Source: Leifsonia sp. ALI-44-B | GTDB lineage: Bacteria; Actinomycetota; Actinomycetes; Actinomycetales; Microbacteriaceae | NCBI RefSeq assembly: GCF_001984125.1 | Contig: NZ_MTQL01000006.1 | Coordinates: 434,001-498,000 of the forward strand | Reading direction: 5' to 3' | DNA: 64,000 nucleotides | Shown: in pieces, positions 18,266 through 27,789 of the stretch | Layout: every line of letters begins with the position of its first letter | Position numbering within the stretch: position 1 is the first letter of the stretch | Translations under genes and position numbers: made by a program | The notes under the pieces: model-generated | What the model was told of the DNA's origin: nothing | The model's input: only the letters and a program-made list of their open reading frames with translations | Database searches by the model: none

Positions 18266-19801
18266 ATGAGCGTTCCGCAGATCTCCCTCACCGTCCGATC
18301 GACCACCAAATACGGGAGTGAGGCCGGCGGCACCCAGCCCGACATCATTCTTCTCGCCGCGCGTTCGACCGCCGACGGTCCGGCGCTCGTTGCTCTCGAC
18401 GGCGTCGTCGACGCCGAGGCTATCGAAGCCCAGCTGCGTCAGGTCGGTTCGACGGGGGCCAAGGACGGTCTCGTACGCTTGCCGGCGCCCGCTGGCACCT
18501 CGATCCCCCTCGCCGTCGCGGGCCTCGGCTCGACCGTTGATGCCGCGTCCCTCCGTTACGCCGCCGGTTCGGCCCTGCGTCAGCTGGCGGGCCAGTCCAC
18601 GGTCGCCATCGCGATCGCCACCCAGTCGGCCGATGAGCTCCGGGCGCTCGCCGAGGGTGCCGCTCTGGGCGCTTACACCTTCCTCGACTACCGCAGCGCG
18701 TCGCTCGGTGACCACAAGCCTGCCGTGGGGAACGTCGTCGTGCACCACACGGGCGAGCACGTCGCCGACGGTTCGGATGAGGCATCCCACGTCACCGCAC
18801 ATGCCACCGCGGTCGCCGAAGCCGTGTCGACCGTGAAGAACCTCGTCAACACGCCGCCGTCCGACCTCTACCCCGAGACGCTCGCCGCGGCGGCCGTCGA
18901 GGCTGCGGCCGGCCTCCCCATCGACGTCACCGTCTGGGACGAAGAGCAGCTCGTCGCCGACGGCTTCGGCGGCATCATGGGCGTCGGACAGGGGTCGACG
19001 CGACCCCCGCGCCTCGTCAAGCTCAGCTACTCCCCCGCGGGCGCAGCCAAACACCTCGCCCTCGTCGGCAAGGGCATCACTTTCGACACGGGCGGCCTGT
19101 CGCTGAAGCCCGCCGGCTCGATGATCGGCATGAAGTACGACATGGCCGGCGCCGCGAGCGTGCTGGCCGTCATCGTTGCCGCCGCGCGACTCGAACTGCC
19201 CGTGCGCCTCACATCCTGGATGTGCATCGCCGAGAACATGCCGTCCGGTCAGGCCATGCGCCCCGACGACATCCTCGCCATTCGCGGCGGCACCACCGTC
19301 GAGATCAACAACACGGATGCCGAGGGCCGCCTCGTGCTGGCCGACGGCCTCGTCGCTGCCAGCGAGGAATTCCCCGACGCCATCGTCGACATCGCCACCC
19401 TGACCGGCGCGCAGCAGGTCGCCCTCGGCAATCGCTACTCCGGACTCATGGGTGACGACGCGTTCGTGGCCCAGGTGAAGGCCGCGGCCGACGCCGTCGA
19501 CGAGCCCATGTGGCCCATGCCCTTCGCCGAGGAGCTGCGCAAGAAGCTCAACTCGCCCATCGCCGACCTGCAGAACGCGAAGCTCGGCCAGACCGCCGGG
19601 GGCATGCTGCTCGCTGGGGCATTCCTGCGCGAATTCATCGGCGACATCGAGGATGGCAGCGGCCAGATCCCCTGGACCCACATCGACACGGCCGGCCCGT
19701 CGAACAATACGGATGCTGCGTACGGCTTCACCGGCGGAGGTCCGACCGCGTCGGGCGTTCGCACACTGCTGAAAGTGGCCGAAGAGTTTAGCCGCCCGTA
19801 G
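18266..19801 (+). CDS. pepA: Leucyl aminopeptidase (M17)
   Basis: Cytosolic di-metal aminopeptidase that removes N-terminal residues from peptides. The C-terminal catalytic domain has GKGITFDTGGLSLKP, MKYDMAGAASVLAVI and the family signature NTDAEGRLVLADGL, supplying the two-metal ligands and the catalytic Lys and Arg. The N-terminal 150 residues form the usual less conserved macro-like domain. The start at ATG 18266 is preferred over ATG 18257 because TAACAT (18253-18258) lies 7 bases before it; neither has a ribosome site. About 511 residues. Confidence 0.94.
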   Translation: MSVPQISLTVRSTTKYGSEAGGTQPDIILLAARSTADGPALVALDGVVDAEAIEAQLRQVGSTGAKDGLVRLPAPAGTSIPLAVAGLGSTVDAASLRYAAGSALRQLAGQSTVAIAIATQSADELRALAEGAALGAYTFLDYRSASLGDHKPAVGNVVVHHTGEHVADGSDEASHVTAHATAVAEAVSTVKNLVNTPPSDLYPETLAAAAVEAAAGLPIDVTVWDEEQLVADGFGGIMGVGQGSTRPPRLVKLSYSPAGAAKHLALVGKGITFDTGGLSLKPAGSMIGMKYDMAGAASVLAVIVAAARLELPVRLTSWMCIAENMPSGQAMRPDDILAIRGGTTVEINNTDAEGRLVLADGLVAASEEFPDAIVDIATLTGAQQVALGNRYSGLMGDDAFVAQVKAAADAVDEPMWPMPFAEELRKKLNSPIADLQNAKLGQTAGGMLLAGAFLREFIGDIEDGSGQIPWTHIDTAGPSNNTDAAYGFTGGGPTASGVRTLLKVAEEFSRP

Positions 19802-19902
19802 TAGGCTCGAATGGGCAAAGGATGCCCGCCTCTGCGTCACCTGAGAACCAGGCGGGCGCACACCAGCAACACGCACAACCAGATGCTTGAGGGAGAAGTT
19901 CA

Positions 19903-21321
19903 GTGTCGGAAACCAACCCGTCCGGAAACACCACGTCTGAGAACCAGGGATCGAACGACACGTTCGACCTGGTCGTGTTGGGCGGTGGATCAGGCGGATA
20001 CGCCGCAGCGTTGCGCGCGTCAGAGCTCGGCTTCACCGTCGGCATGATCGAGAAAGACAAGGTCGGCGGCACCTGCCTCCACCGCGGCTGCATCCCCACC
20101 AAGGCTCTGCTGCACTCGGCCGAGATCGCCGACGGCGCTCGCGACTCCGAGAAGTACGGCGTGAAGGCCACCTTCGAGGGAGTCGACATCCAGGCCGTCA
20201 CGGCCTACCGCGAGGGCATCGTCGCCAAGAAGTACAAGGGTCTGCAGGGCCTCGTCAAGGCGCGCAAGATCACGACCATCGAGGGCGAGGGTCGTCTCAC
20301 GTCCCCCACCACCGTCCAGGTCGGCGACCGCACCATCACGGGCAAGAACGTCATCCTCGCCACGGGCTCCTACAGCCGCTCGCTGCCCGGCCTCGAGATC
20401 GGTGGCCGCGTCATCACGAGCGAGCAGGCGCTGCAGCTCGACTTCATCCCCAAGAAGGTCGCCGTGCTCGGCGGCGGTGTCATCGGTGTCGAGTTCGCGA
20501 GCGTGTGGAAGTCCTTCGGCTCCGACGTCACGATCATCGAGGCGCTCCCCCACCTGGTTCCCAACGAAGACGAGTCGATCTCCAAGTCGCTCGAGCGCGC
20601 GTTCCGCAAGCGCGGCATCAACTACTCGCTCGGCGTGCGCTTCCAGAGCGTGACCCAGAACGATGACGGTGTCGTCGTCACGCTCGAAGACGGCAAGACC
20701 TTCGACGCCGACCTGCTGCTCGTCGCCGTCGGTCGTGGCCCGTCGACCGCCAACCTCGGCTATGAAGAGGTCGGTGTCACCATGGATCGCGGCTTCGTCA
20801 TCACGAACGAGCGCCTCGAGACGAGCGTCCCCGGCGTCTACGCCGTCGGCGACATCGTCCCCGGCCTGCAGCTGGCACACCGCGGATTCCAGCAGGGCAT
20901 CTTCGTCGCCGAAGAGCTCGCGGGCCTGAAGCCCATCGTCATCCCCGACATCAACATCCCCAAGGTCACCTACTGCGACCCCGAGGTCGCGTCGGTCGGT
21001 TACAGCGAAGCCAAGGCCAAAGAGCAGTGGGGCGACGACAAGATCTCGACCTACGACTACAACCTCGCCGGCAACGGCAAGAGCGAGATCATCGGCACGA
21101 CCGGTTCGGTCAAGGTCGTCCGCGTCAACGACGGCCCCATCATCGGTGTGCACATGATCGGCGCCCGCGTCGGTGAGCTCATCGCCGAAGGCCAGCTCGT
21201 CGTCAACTGGGAGGCATACCCCGAAGACATCGCGCCGCTCATTCACGCGCACCCCACGCAGAACGAGGCGGTCGGCGAAGCATTCCTCGCGCTGGCCGGA
21301 AAGCCGTTGCACGCGCTGTAA
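19903..21321 (+). CDS. lpd: Dihydrolipoyl dehydrogenase (E3)
   Basis: FAD enzyme that reoxidises dihydrolipoyl groups of the 2-oxoacid dehydrogenase complexes using NAD. FAD-binding VVLGGGSGGYAAALRASELG; redox-active disulfide C58/C63 in GGTCLHRGCIPTK; NAD-binding VAVLGGGVIGVEFASVW; second FAD motif YAVGDIVPGLQLAHRG; C-terminal His-Glu pair in HAHPTQNEAVGEAF. A 20-residue Ser/Thr/Asn-rich N-terminal extension precedes the FAD domain. Start GTG at 19903 with GAGGGAGAA upstream. The E2 gene follows 57 bases later in the same direction and is probably co-transcribed. Confidence 0.96.
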   Translation: MSETNPSGNTTSENQGSNDTFDLVVLGGGSGGYAAALRASELGFTVGMIEKDKVGGTCLHRGCIPTKALLHSAEIADGARDSEKYGVKATFEGVDIQAVTAYREGIVAKKYKGLQGLVKARKITTIEGEGRLTSPTTVQVGDRTITGKNVILATGSYSRSLPGLEIGGRVITSEQALQLDFIPKKVAVLGGGVIGVEFASVWKSFGSDVTIIEALPHLVPNEDESISKSLERAFRKRGINYSLGVRFQSVTQNDDGVVVTLEDGKTFDADLLLVAVGRGPSTANLGYEEVGVTMDRGFVITNERLETSVPGVYAVGDIVPGLQLAHRGFQQGIFVAEELAGLKPIVIPDINIPKVTYCDPEVASVGYSEAKAKEQWGDDKISTYDYNLAGNGKSEIIGTTGSVKVVRVNDGPIIGVHMIGARVGELIAEGQLVVNWEAYPEDIAPLIHAHPTQNEAVGEAFLALAGKPLHAL

Positions 21322-21378
21322 ACAGCAGAAGCACCAAGACAAACAGTCACGAATTAGGTTTTTGAAGGAGTTAAGGTC

Positions 21379-22869
21379 ATGAGCGAATCCGTTAGCCTCC
21401 CGGCACTCGGCGAGAGTGTCACCGAGGGCACGGTCACCCGCTGGCTGAAGAACGTGGGAGACCGCGTCGAGGTCGACGAGCCTCTGCTCGAGGTTTCGAC
21501 CGACAAGGTCGACACCGAGATCCCGTCGCCGGTCGCCGGCGTCATCGAGAAGATCCTGGTTCAGGAAGACGAGACCGTCGAGGTCGGCACCGCGCTGGTC
21601 GAGATCGGCGACGGTTCGAGCCAGGGCTCGTCCGACGAGGGTTCCGCTCCCGAGGCCGAGGCACCCGCATCCGAGCCGGCACCCGCCGAAGAGGCGCCCG
21701 CGCCCGTCGAAGAGCAGCCGGTACCCGAGGCTCCCTCCACCGAACAGCCGGCCGACGAGGTCGCCTCCGCTCCCGCGGAAGACGCACCCGAGGCCGAGGA
21801 CGAGAAGGGCAACGCTTACGGCGCTGCCGCTCAGCCTGCCGCCCCGAGCGCGCCGTCTGCTCCCACCGAGGCTCCGGCTCCGGTGTCAGCAGCGTCCTCC
21901 TCTCCCGCCGCTTCCGCTCCGGCCGAGTCGTCCGCTCCGGCCGGCGATGGCAGCAACTCCGGCTACGTGACGCCGCTCGTGCGTCGTCTCGCTCAGCAGG
22001 AAGGCGTCGACCTGTCGACCGTCTCCGGCACGGGCGTCGGTGGCCGCATCCGCAAGGAAGACGTTCTCGAGGCTGCCAAGGCCAAGAGCGCGTCGAGCGC
22101 CGCACCGGCCGCAGCTCCCGTCGAGGCCGAGCGCAAGCCGCTCGAGACCTCCCCGCTGCGTGGCACCACGCAGCCGATGTCGCGTTTGCGCAAGGTCGTC
22201 GCCCAGCGCGCCGTCGAGTCGATGCAGTCCTCTGCTCAGCTCACGAGCGTCGTCGAGGTCGACGTCACCAAGATCGCTCAGTTCCGCGACCAGGTGAAGG
22301 GTGAGTTCCACTCCAAGACCGGCAACAAGCTGTCGTTCCTGCCGTTCTTCGCTCTCGCGGCGACCGAGGCCCTGAAGGCCTACCCGGTCATCAATGCCAC
22401 GATCGACGGCGACCAGATCGTCTACCCCGATCACGAGAACCTGAGCATCGCCGTCGACACCGAGCGCGGCCTGCTCACCCCCGTGATCCGTGACGCCTCG
22501 TCGCTCGACCTCAACGGTTTCGCCGCGCAGATCGCCGACCTGGCGGCCCGCACGCGCGACAACAAGCTGAAGCCCGACGAGCTCGCCGGCGGAACGTTCA
22601 CGCTGACCAACACCGGTTCGCGCGGCGCCCTGTTCGACACGCCCGTCGTCTTCCTTCCGCAGGTCGCCATCCTCGGCACCGGCATCGTCACGAAGAAGCC
22701 CGTCGTAATCTCGAACGGCGGCGTCGAGTCGATCGCCATCCGTTCGATGGTCTACCTGGCCCTGTCCTACGATCACCGCATCGTCGACGGCGCGGACGCC
22801 TCGCGCTTCCTCGTCGCCGTGAAGAACCGTCTCGAAGACGGCAACTTCCAGAACGACCTCGGAATCTAA
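21379..22869 (+). CDS. sucB: 2-oxoacid dehydrogenase E2 component (dihydrolipoamide acyltransferase, SucB/DlaT type)
   Basis: Core acyltransferase of the pyruvate (and in actinobacteria shared 2-oxoglutarate) dehydrogenase complex. One lipoyl domain, residues 1-77, with lipoyl Lys43 in [13 protein letters not shown]; a long Ala/Pro/Glu linker to about residue 190; the E3-binding domain ([20 protein letters not shown]) at about 193-230; catalytic domain to the end with active-site [13 protein letters not shown] good ribosome site (AAGGAGTTAAGG) precedes ATG 21379. Many related bacteria have two or three lipoyl domains; only one is present here. Together with lpd upstream and aceE at 41.7 kb it completes the complex. 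Confidence 0.93.
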   Translation: MSESVSLPALGESVTEGTVTRWLKNVGDRVEVDEPLLEVSTDKVDTEIPSPVAGVIEKILVQEDETVEVGTALVEIGDGSSQGSSDEGSAPEAEAPASEPAPAEEAPAPVEEQPVPEAPSTEQPADEVASAPAEDAPEAEDEKGNAYGAAAQPAAPSAPSAPTEAPAPVSAASSSPAASAPAESSAPAGDGSNSGYVTPLVRRLAQQEGVDLSTVSGTGVGGRIRKEDVLEAAKAKSASSAAPAAAPVEAERKPLETSPLRGTTQPMSRLRKVVAQRAVESMQSSAQLTSVVEVDVTKIAQFRDQVKGEFHSKTGNKLSFLPFFALAATEALKAYPVINATIDGDQIVYPDHENLSIAVDTERGLLTPVIRDASSLDLNGFAAQIADLAARTRDNKLKPDELAGGTFTLTNTGSRGALFDTPVVFLPQVAILGTGIVTKKPVVISNGGVESIAIRSMVYLALSYDHRIVDGADASRFLVAVKNRLEDGNFQNDLGI

Positions 22870-22887
22870 CCTCGGTTCGATTTCCCC

Positions 22888-24117
22888 TCAAGCGGCGTCC
22901 ACTTCGGTGGGCGCCGCTTCGTCGTTCCCCGAAGGTTCGCGTTCGCGATATCCGCGGTCAGGATGTCCGCCGCCAGATGCACGAACGCCTGCTGTTTCCT
23001 CGTGCCACGCGAAAAGCTGAGCCTCGAGTAGTGTGAGGGCCGCGCGGGGCGAGGCACCTTCGATGTGGTCGCTCCACAGCGCCCACCGCGCCGACAGGGT
23101 GTCCCCCGCTGACCCTCGCTCGGTCGAATGCCTGAGAAGGACCGACAGTTCCTCCACGATCGGTGCCAGTGTCGTGAGCGCCTCGCGCGCAGGGAGTTCG
23201 GGTCTTGCAGTTCCCGCCGCTGCGTGAGCTGCGCGTGCCTCTCTCTGCGCTCGGCTCGACGTGCCCGGCGCCACACCTGACTCCGCCTGCACCCGGTCTC
23301 CGCCCCCGGCCGCGGCGGGGGACCTTGCTCGCCGCGCGGTCACGAGGTCGGCGTCGACGACGACGTACCCGGAGGCACCCTGGGCCAGAGCGCCCAGGAC
23401 GAAGGGATGCGGCTGATAGCCGGCGTCGAGCAGTTCGATTACGCCGTTCAGGAGCGGAACGAGCACGGCAAGAACCGTCCGGGAGTTCATGGATTCACCC
23501 TGTTCACGGCTGAGGCCGACACTCAGCAACTCCCCGAGAGCGGGAAAGATCGCCGCCTCGCACGAGCCGTAGGGTGGTCGGATGCCCGGTTCGGTCATCG
23601 ACAAGGAGCTCGGGCGTGGGATGACACTGCTTCGGATGCTCCAATTCGAGGCGAGATCGAGCTCTTTTCGCCGCATGGCCTCCGGCGGTTCCGTGCGCAC
23701 AACCGGGCCTTCCCTCGCGCGGTCTACCCTGGCCGCCCGACCGAACCCCTGGTGAAGCATTCTCGCGATCCGAGGCATGCCGCGGGAACGGATCGGCCCG
23801 ACGGGTCGCCGTAGGGGATGCGGCGACGGGTCATCGCCGATTGAAACGTCGGGCTCGTGCCAGACGCGAACGCGCACCCGTTCATCGTCGCGTGCGGTGA
23901 CCTCGCGTTCGTGAGCCGCAGGCCCGGCCGCTCGCGGTCGCGACGAACGGCGCGACGCGAAATCAGCCGGGAGCGGGTGTCGCGGCGCATCAGCTTCTTC
24001 GGGGGTTCGTCGCGAGGCATCGAAGTCCGTCGCGCAGGCCCACACGGCGAGCACACGGTCGAGCCTGTAGCCCTCGACCATCGAGCCGATCAGGGGGTGT
24101 CGCGAAGCATCCGTCAT
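22888..24117 (-). CDS. Hypothetical protein, possibly a degenerate protein-kinase-like protein
   Basis: A 409-residue frame with coding-like third positions but a weaker GC3 bias than its neighbours. The N-terminus GSMVEGYRLDRVLAVWAC resembles the first strand of a Ser/Thr kinase (GYRL..LG.G), and residues 208-245 (ESMNSRTVLAVLVPLLNGVIELLDAGYQP) resemble the helices before a kinase catalytic loop. The glycine loop, catalytic Lys, HRD and DFG motifs are absent, and residues 35-180 are Arg-rich and unlike anything recognised. It may be a pseudokinase or a decaying gene. No membrane segment. Divergent from DUF4191, convergent with sucB. Confidence 0.5.
   Translation of the reverse strand: MTDASRHPLIGSMVEGYRLDRVLAVWACATDFDASRRTPEEADAPRHPLPADFASRRSSRPRAAGPAAHEREVTARDDERVRVRVWHEPDVSIGDDPSPHPLRRPVGPIRSRGMPRIARMLHQGFGRAARVDRAREGPVVRTEPPEAMRRKELDLASNWSIRSSVIPRPSSLSMTEPGIRPPYGSCEAAIFPALGELLSVGLSREQGESMNSRTVLAVLVPLLNGVIELLDAGYQPHPFVLGALAQGASGYVVVDADLVTARRARSPAAAGGGDRVQAESGVAPGTSSRAQREARAAHAAAGTARPELPAREALTTLAPIVEELSVLLRHSTERGSAGDTLSARWALWSDHIEGASPRAALTLLEAQLFAWHEETAGVRASGGGHPDRGYREREPSGNDEAAPTEVDAA
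22890..22919. terminator. Terminator between sucB and the convergent gene
   Basis: AAGCGGCG (22890-22897) pairs with CGCCGCTT (22912-22919), with inner CCA/TGG pairs and a CTTCGG-type loop. It lies 20 bases after the sucB stop and overlaps the last codons of the convergent minus-strand gene. Confidence 0.75.
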
Positions 24118-24235
24118 GCTGCCCAGCCTTGCGGTTCGCGGCTCGGAGCGCGCCCTCGGCGATCACGTTGTGGACGAAGCGGAGGATCGCAAACTGTGCA
24201 GAGCGAAAGCGCCGGATGCCGGTATCCTTGACACC

Positions 24236-24943
24236 ATGGCACGTAAGGAAAAACCCGCGAAGAAGGCGAAGGAGCCGGGTCGTCTCAAGCAGATGGCTCA
24301 GGTCTTCCAGATGACTCGCCGCTATGACCCGAATGTCGTCTGGGCGATGCTGCTCGGCTTCCTCGGCGGCGTTGCCGTCGGTGTGGCACTGGCACTCATC
24401 TTCTCGCGCGACAGCGTCTTCGGCATCGTCCTCTGGGTGATCGCCGGTGTGCTCGCCGGAATCCTGGCGGCCATGCTCATCTTGGGTCGCCGCGCCGAGC
24501 GTGCCGCCTATGGGCAGATTGCCGGGCAGCCCGGTGCCGTTGGCGCCGTGTTCCGCGGCTCGCTCCCCCGCAGCTGGCGCGGCAGCGAAATGCCCGTCAA
24601 CGTCAACGGTCGCACACAGGATGCCGTCTACCGGGCCGTCGGCCGCGGCGGCGTCGTGCTCGTGGGCGAGGGCCCCGTGTCGCGCACACGCAAGCTCGTC
24701 GACGACGAGAAGCGCAAGATCAACCGCGTTCTTCCGAACGTTCCCGTCACGGTTTTCTATGTCGGCCCCGATGACGATTCGGTCGAGCTGCACAAGCTCG
24801 CCAAGTCGGTGCGCAAGGTGAAGAACACGCTCACCAAGCCCGAGGCGTTGGCCGTCTCCAACCGTCTCGCGTCCCTCGGCACGCAGATGCCCATCCCCAA
24901 GGGCGTCGACCCGTTCAAGGCCCGCCCGCAGCGCGCCCGCTAG
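24236..24943 (+). CDS. DUF4191 membrane protein
   Basis: A 235-residue protein of the actinobacterial DUF4191 family, function unknown. A Lys-rich N-terminus (ARKEKPAKKAKEPGRLKQM) is followed by a conserved MTRRYDPNVVWAML and two hydrophobic segments (LLGFLGGVAVGVALALIF, IVLWVIAGVLAGILAAMLIL), then a soluble domain with RGSLPRSWRGSEMPVNVN, DAVYRAVGRGGVVLVGEG and RVLPNVPVTVFYVG. The gene usually follows lipA or the E2 gene in actinobacteria, as it nearly does here. ATG at 24236 with TATCCT 7 bases before it and no ribosome site. Confidence 0.88.
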   Translation: MARKEKPAKKAKEPGRLKQMAQVFQMTRRYDPNVVWAMLLGFLGGVAVGVALALIFSRDSVFGIVLWVIAGVLAGILAAMLILGRRAERAAYGQIAGQPGAVGAVFRGSLPRSWRGSEMPVNVNGRTQDAVYRAVGRGGVVLVGEGPVSRTRKLVDDEKRKINRVLPNVPVTVFYVGPDDDSVELHKLAKSVRKVKNTLTKPEALAVSNRLASLGTQMPIPKGVDPFKARPQRAR

Positions 24944-24959
24944 CCCACGTCAGCATGTG

Positions 24960-24991
24960 AAGAAGGCTCGTCCGAGAGGACGGGCCTTCTT
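24960..24991 (+). terminator. Terminator after the DUF4191 gene
   Basis: AAGAAGGCTCGTCC (24960-24973), loop GAGA, GGACGGGCCTTCTT (24978-24991): a 14-bp stem with one G-U pair, ending in a short T-run, 16 bases after the stop. Confidence 0.88.
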
Positions 24992-25093
24992 CGTCTGTTC
25001 GGCCGGTTCGGCCACAGCGGAGGCGACGACAAGTACCGGTGAATGCTGCACTTTCATACGGCGTCACCGGCGCTGCAGCACCGTGTGCGCTCA

Positions 25094-25118
25094 GGCTCAC
25101 GCTCCCGCGAGCTGAGCC
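25094..25118 (-). terminator. Nested hairpin in the non-coding stretch before the S4 gene
   Basis: Read on the minus strand, GGCTCA-GCTC pairs with GAGC-TGAGCC around a four-base loop with one bulged G. It lies 120 bases beyond the stop of the S4 gene and could end its transcript. The stretch 24992-25236 (245 bases) otherwise shows no gene. Confidence 0.4.
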
Positions 25119-25236
25119 GTGAGGAGCATGAGGTCCACGCGTGCCTCGCCTAGAGCTGCCGCCACGCGAGTTCCGGGGGCCGGCCGTCGCACTCGACGCT
25201 CGGAACCGACGCACAGGAGCCGGGAGGTCGGTTAGC

Positions 25237-25464
25237 TCAGTGGCTGACGCGAACCCGATGCCCCTCGAAGCCGACGATATCGCCGATCGCGAGCTGGCGC
25301 CCACGGCGTCGATCGATTTCGCCGTTCACGGTGACCAGCCCGTCGGCGATGACCTCTTTCACGTTCCCGCCGGAGTCCAGTAGACCCGCGAACTTGAGGA
25401 ACTGGCCGAGGCGAATGTCGTCCCCGCCGATGGGAACGTCTTCAACCGCAGCAGGATTCGTCAT
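25237..25464 (-). CDS. Small S4-domain RNA-binding protein
   Basis: A 75-residue protein that is almost entirely one S4 RNA-binding domain, of the YbcJ/YlmH-like standalone type: IRLGQFLKFAGLLDSGGNVKEVIADGLVTVNG, with the typical basic tail of the domain GEIDRRRGRQLAIGDIVGF. Such proteins probably bind structured rRNA or tRNA; the target is unknown. The ATG at 25464 is preceded by TAACAT 6 bases upstream (25471-25476), again a leaderless arrangement. Monocistronic on the minus strand. Confidence 0.92.
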   Translation of the reverse strand: MTNPAAVEDVPIGGDDIRLGQFLKFAGLLDSGGNVKEVIADGLVTVNGEIDRRRGRQLAIGDIVGFEGHRVRVSH

Positions 25465-25586
25465 CCATCCATGTTAGCCGAGAGCCGGACTGACGATTCG
25501 AACCTGCGATCAAGGAATGAGAAGGCTGCTCATTTCGCCCCTGCACTGACTCGGCGATCGTTGCGTTATGCGCAATTACGGAATGG

Positions 25587-26018
25587 CTAGCGACTGCGGA
25601 TGAGGAGCGTGCCCGCGACCTTGTCGTGGAAACCGCGCTGATCCGAGTCCCAGACGAGGGCCGGAACGAGGATGGCGAGGAGGAGAGTGCGCACGACCGG
25701 GCGCCAGACGCCGATCCATCCGCCGCCCAGTTTGACGACGCGGATGCCGACCGCACGGTGGCCGAGACCTCCCCCGATCGTCGGGATGAACACGACCTGG
25801 GTGACGACGAAAACGAGCAAGGTGGCCCACGTGTCGTAGTTGAAGAACGCGAACGAGATGAGCGCCGAGATGGCGCTGTCGATGAGGAACGCCGAGATGC
25901 GACGACCCGGCCGGGCGACGCTCATGACACCCTCTTCGGGCAGGCCCAGACGCTGCCCGGGATAGCGGCTCGGTTGGAGGTCTCCGAAGCGGACGCTAGG
26001 CTTTGGGGGGTTCGGCAC
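25587..26018 (-). CDS. RDD family membrane protein
   Basis: A 143-residue membrane protein of the RDD family. After a Pro-rich N-terminus comes GRRISAFLIDSAISALISF (the RDD-type first helix with its Arg and Asp), WATLLVFVVTQVVFIPT, then GGGLGHRAVGIRVVKL and a further helix RTLLLAILVPALVWD, ending QRGFHDKVAGTLLIR with the conserved D-K-x-A. Likely three helices; a transport role is suspected for the family but unproven. Start GTG at 26018. It is divergent from glnA; RDD genes commonly flank glnA in actinobacteria. Confidence 0.9.
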   Translation of the reverse strand: MPNPPKPSVRFGDLQPSRYPGQRLGLPEEGVMSVARPGRRISAFLIDSAISALISFAFFNYDTWATLLVFVVTQVVFIPTIGGGLGHRAVGIRVVKLGGGWIGVWRPVVRTLLLAILVPALVWDSDQRGFHDKVAGTLLIRSR

Positions 26019-26045
26019 GGCTCAAGTCTACGTGCCCATCGACTC

Positions 26046-26083
26046 GTAACACGCCCGAAACATGGGCGACACTGCGGGGTAAT
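26046..26083 (+). promoter_or_regulatory. GlnR-type operator upstream of glnA
   Basis: GTAAC at 26046-26050 and GAAAC at 26057-26061 are separated by exactly 6 bases, matching the GlnR half-box consensus gTnAC-n6-GaAAC. Six bases further, GACAC (26068-26072), 6 bases, GTAAT (26079-26083) forms a weaker second box in the same register, giving the a-b arrangement known for Streptomyces GlnR. It ends 71 bases before the glnA start. That a GlnR regulator exists in this genome is inference. Confidence 0.7.
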
Positions 26084-26154
26084 GCCCTATCAATAGCCTC
26101 GGGTTGGGTGCATGTCGCACCCCGCTCGGTACGAAGCCATTTGGAGTTCTTCCC

Positions 26155-27579
26155 ATGTTCAGTGATTCCTCCGAGGTGCTCAAGTTCATCAAAGACACGG
26201 ACGTCAAATTCCTCGACATCCGATTCACCGATCTTCCTGGTGTGCAGCAGCACTTCAACATCCCCGCCTCGACCGTCGATGAGGAGTTCTTCTCCGTCGG
26301 CCAGTTGTTCGATGGTTCTTCCATCCGCGGTTTCGCCAACATCCACGAGTCCGACATGCAGTTGATCCCTGATGTCTCGACCGCCTACGTCGACCCCTTC
26401 CGCGCCGAGCGCACCCTCATCATGGTGTTCGACATCTACAACCCCCGCAACGGCGAGGTCTACTCCAAGGACCCGCGTCAGGTCGCCAAGAAGGCCGAGA
26501 AGTACCTGGCCTCGACCGGCATCGCCGACACCGCGTTCTTCGCCCCCGAGGCCGAGTTCTACATCTTCGACGACGTGCGTTACGAAGTGAACCAGCACTC
26601 GAGCTTCTACTTCGTCGACTCCGAAGAGGGCGCCTGGAACTCGGGCCGCGTCGAAGAAGGCGGAAACCTCGCCAACAAGACCCCTTACAAGGGCGGCTAC
26701 TTCCCCGTCTCGCCCGTCGACAAGCAGGCCGACCTGCGCGACGACATCTCGCTCAAGCTGATCGACGCGGGCCTCATCCTCGAGCGCGCTCACCACGAGG
26801 TGGGCACGGGCGGCCAGGCCGAGATCAACTACCGCTTCGACACGATGGTGCACGCGGCCGACGACATCCTCAAGTTCAAGTACATCGTCAAGAACACGGC
26901 CGACCAGTGGGGCAAGACGGCGACGTTCATGCCCAAGCCCCTCTTCGGCGACAACGGTTCGGGCATGCACACGCACCAGTCGCTGTGGAGCGACGGCAAG
27001 CCGCTGTTCTACGACGAGGCCGGCTATGGCGGGCTCTCCGACCTGGCCCGCTGGTACATCGGTGGCCTGCTGAAGCACGCCCCCGCCGTGCTCGCGTTCA
27101 CCAACCCGACGGTCAACTCGTACCACCGCCTGGTTCCCGGCTTCGAAGCCCCCGTCAACCTGGTCTACTCGGCCGGTAACCGCTCGGCCTCGATCCGTAT
27201 CCCGATCACGGGCACCAACCCGAAGGCCAAGCGCATCGAGTTCCGCGCGCCCGACGCCTCGGGCAACCCGTACCTCGCGTTCGCCGCCCAGCTCATGGCC
27301 GGCCTCGACGGCATCAAGAACCGCATCGAGCCGCACGAGCCCGTCGACAAGGACCTCTACGAGCTGCCTCCCGAGGAAGCGAAGAGCATTCCTCAGGTTC
27401 CCGCCACGCTCGAAGGCGCCCTGGCCGCGCTCGAAGCCGACCACGAGTTCCTGCTCGCCGGCAACGTGTTCACCCCGGAGCTCATCGAGACCTGGATCGA
27501 ATACAAGCGCGAGAACGAGATCAAGCCGCTGGCACAGCGCCCGCACCCGTTCGAGTACGAGCTGTACTTCGGCGTCTAG
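26155..27579 (+). CDS. glnA: Glutamine synthetase type I-beta
   Basis: Makes glutamine from glutamate, ammonia and ATP; dodecamer and main ammonia-assimilation enzyme. Beta-grasp domain with [17 protein letters not shown]; catalytic motifs [42 protein letters not shown] and the ATP site [12 protein letters not shown]. The adenylylation site Tyr402 is present in [10 protein letters not shown], so activity should be controlled by the GlnE encoded nearby. 474 residues. ATG at 26155 with GGAG 8 bases before it; an upstream extension to 26104 is unlike the family. A GlnR-type operator lies upstream. Confidence 0.97.
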   Translation: MFSDSSEVLKFIKDTDVKFLDIRFTDLPGVQQHFNIPASTVDEEFFSVGQLFDGSSIRGFANIHESDMQLIPDVSTAYVDPFRAERTLIMVFDIYNPRNGEVYSKDPRQVAKKAEKYLASTGIADTAFFAPEAEFYIFDDVRYEVNQHSSFYFVDSEEGAWNSGRVEEGGNLANKTPYKGGYFPVSPVDKQADLRDDISLKLIDAGLILERAHHEVGTGGQAEINYRFDTMVHAADDILKFKYIVKNTADQWGKTATFMPKPLFGDNGSGMHTHQSLWSDGKPLFYDEAGYGGLSDLARWYIGGLLKHAPAVLAFTNPTVNSYHRLVPGFEAPVNLVYSAGNRSASIRIPITGTNPKAKRIEFRAPDASGNPYLAFAAQLMAGLDGIKNRIEPHEPVDKDLYELPPEEAKSIPQVPATLEGALAALEADHEFLLAGNVFTPELIETWIEYKRENEIKPLAQRPHPFEYELYFGV

Positions 27580-27603
27580 TCGCTGAACGACCGCTTGTCG
27601 GTT

Positions 27604-27641
27604 ACTGAGGGCCGCTCCGATTCGTCGGGGCGGCCCTCAGT
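27604..27641. terminator. Terminator between glnA and glnE
   Basis: ACTGAGGGCCGC (27604-27615) pairs perfectly with GCGGCCCTCAGT (27630-27641), with further pairing inside. It lies 24 bases after the glnA stop and serves the convergent glnA and glnE transcripts. The rest of the gap to 27789 shows nothing. Confidence 0.88.
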
Positions 27642-27789
27642 CGTTCGCTCCGGCCGTCAAGCGGTGCGACGAGGCCACAGAGCGGCTGGGGTCATTGGCG
27701 GATGCGGCGGGGCTTCAACAATGCTCTGCACCACCGCTGTCACAGCAACCCGTTCCCTCCCCCGGGCTGGGTGGTGGGCTGCCGAGCCC

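Noticed and set aside
25227-25300. Possible tRNA: GGTTAGCTCAGTGGCTGAC looks like a D-arm
   Set aside because: No T-arm (GTTCRA) or matching acceptor stem follows, and the bases are the 3' coding end of the S4 protein gene.
27657-27789. A small gene between glnA and glnE
   Set aside because: Short frames here overlap the glnE end or lack a start and codon bias; the stretch holds a terminator and nothing else recognisable.
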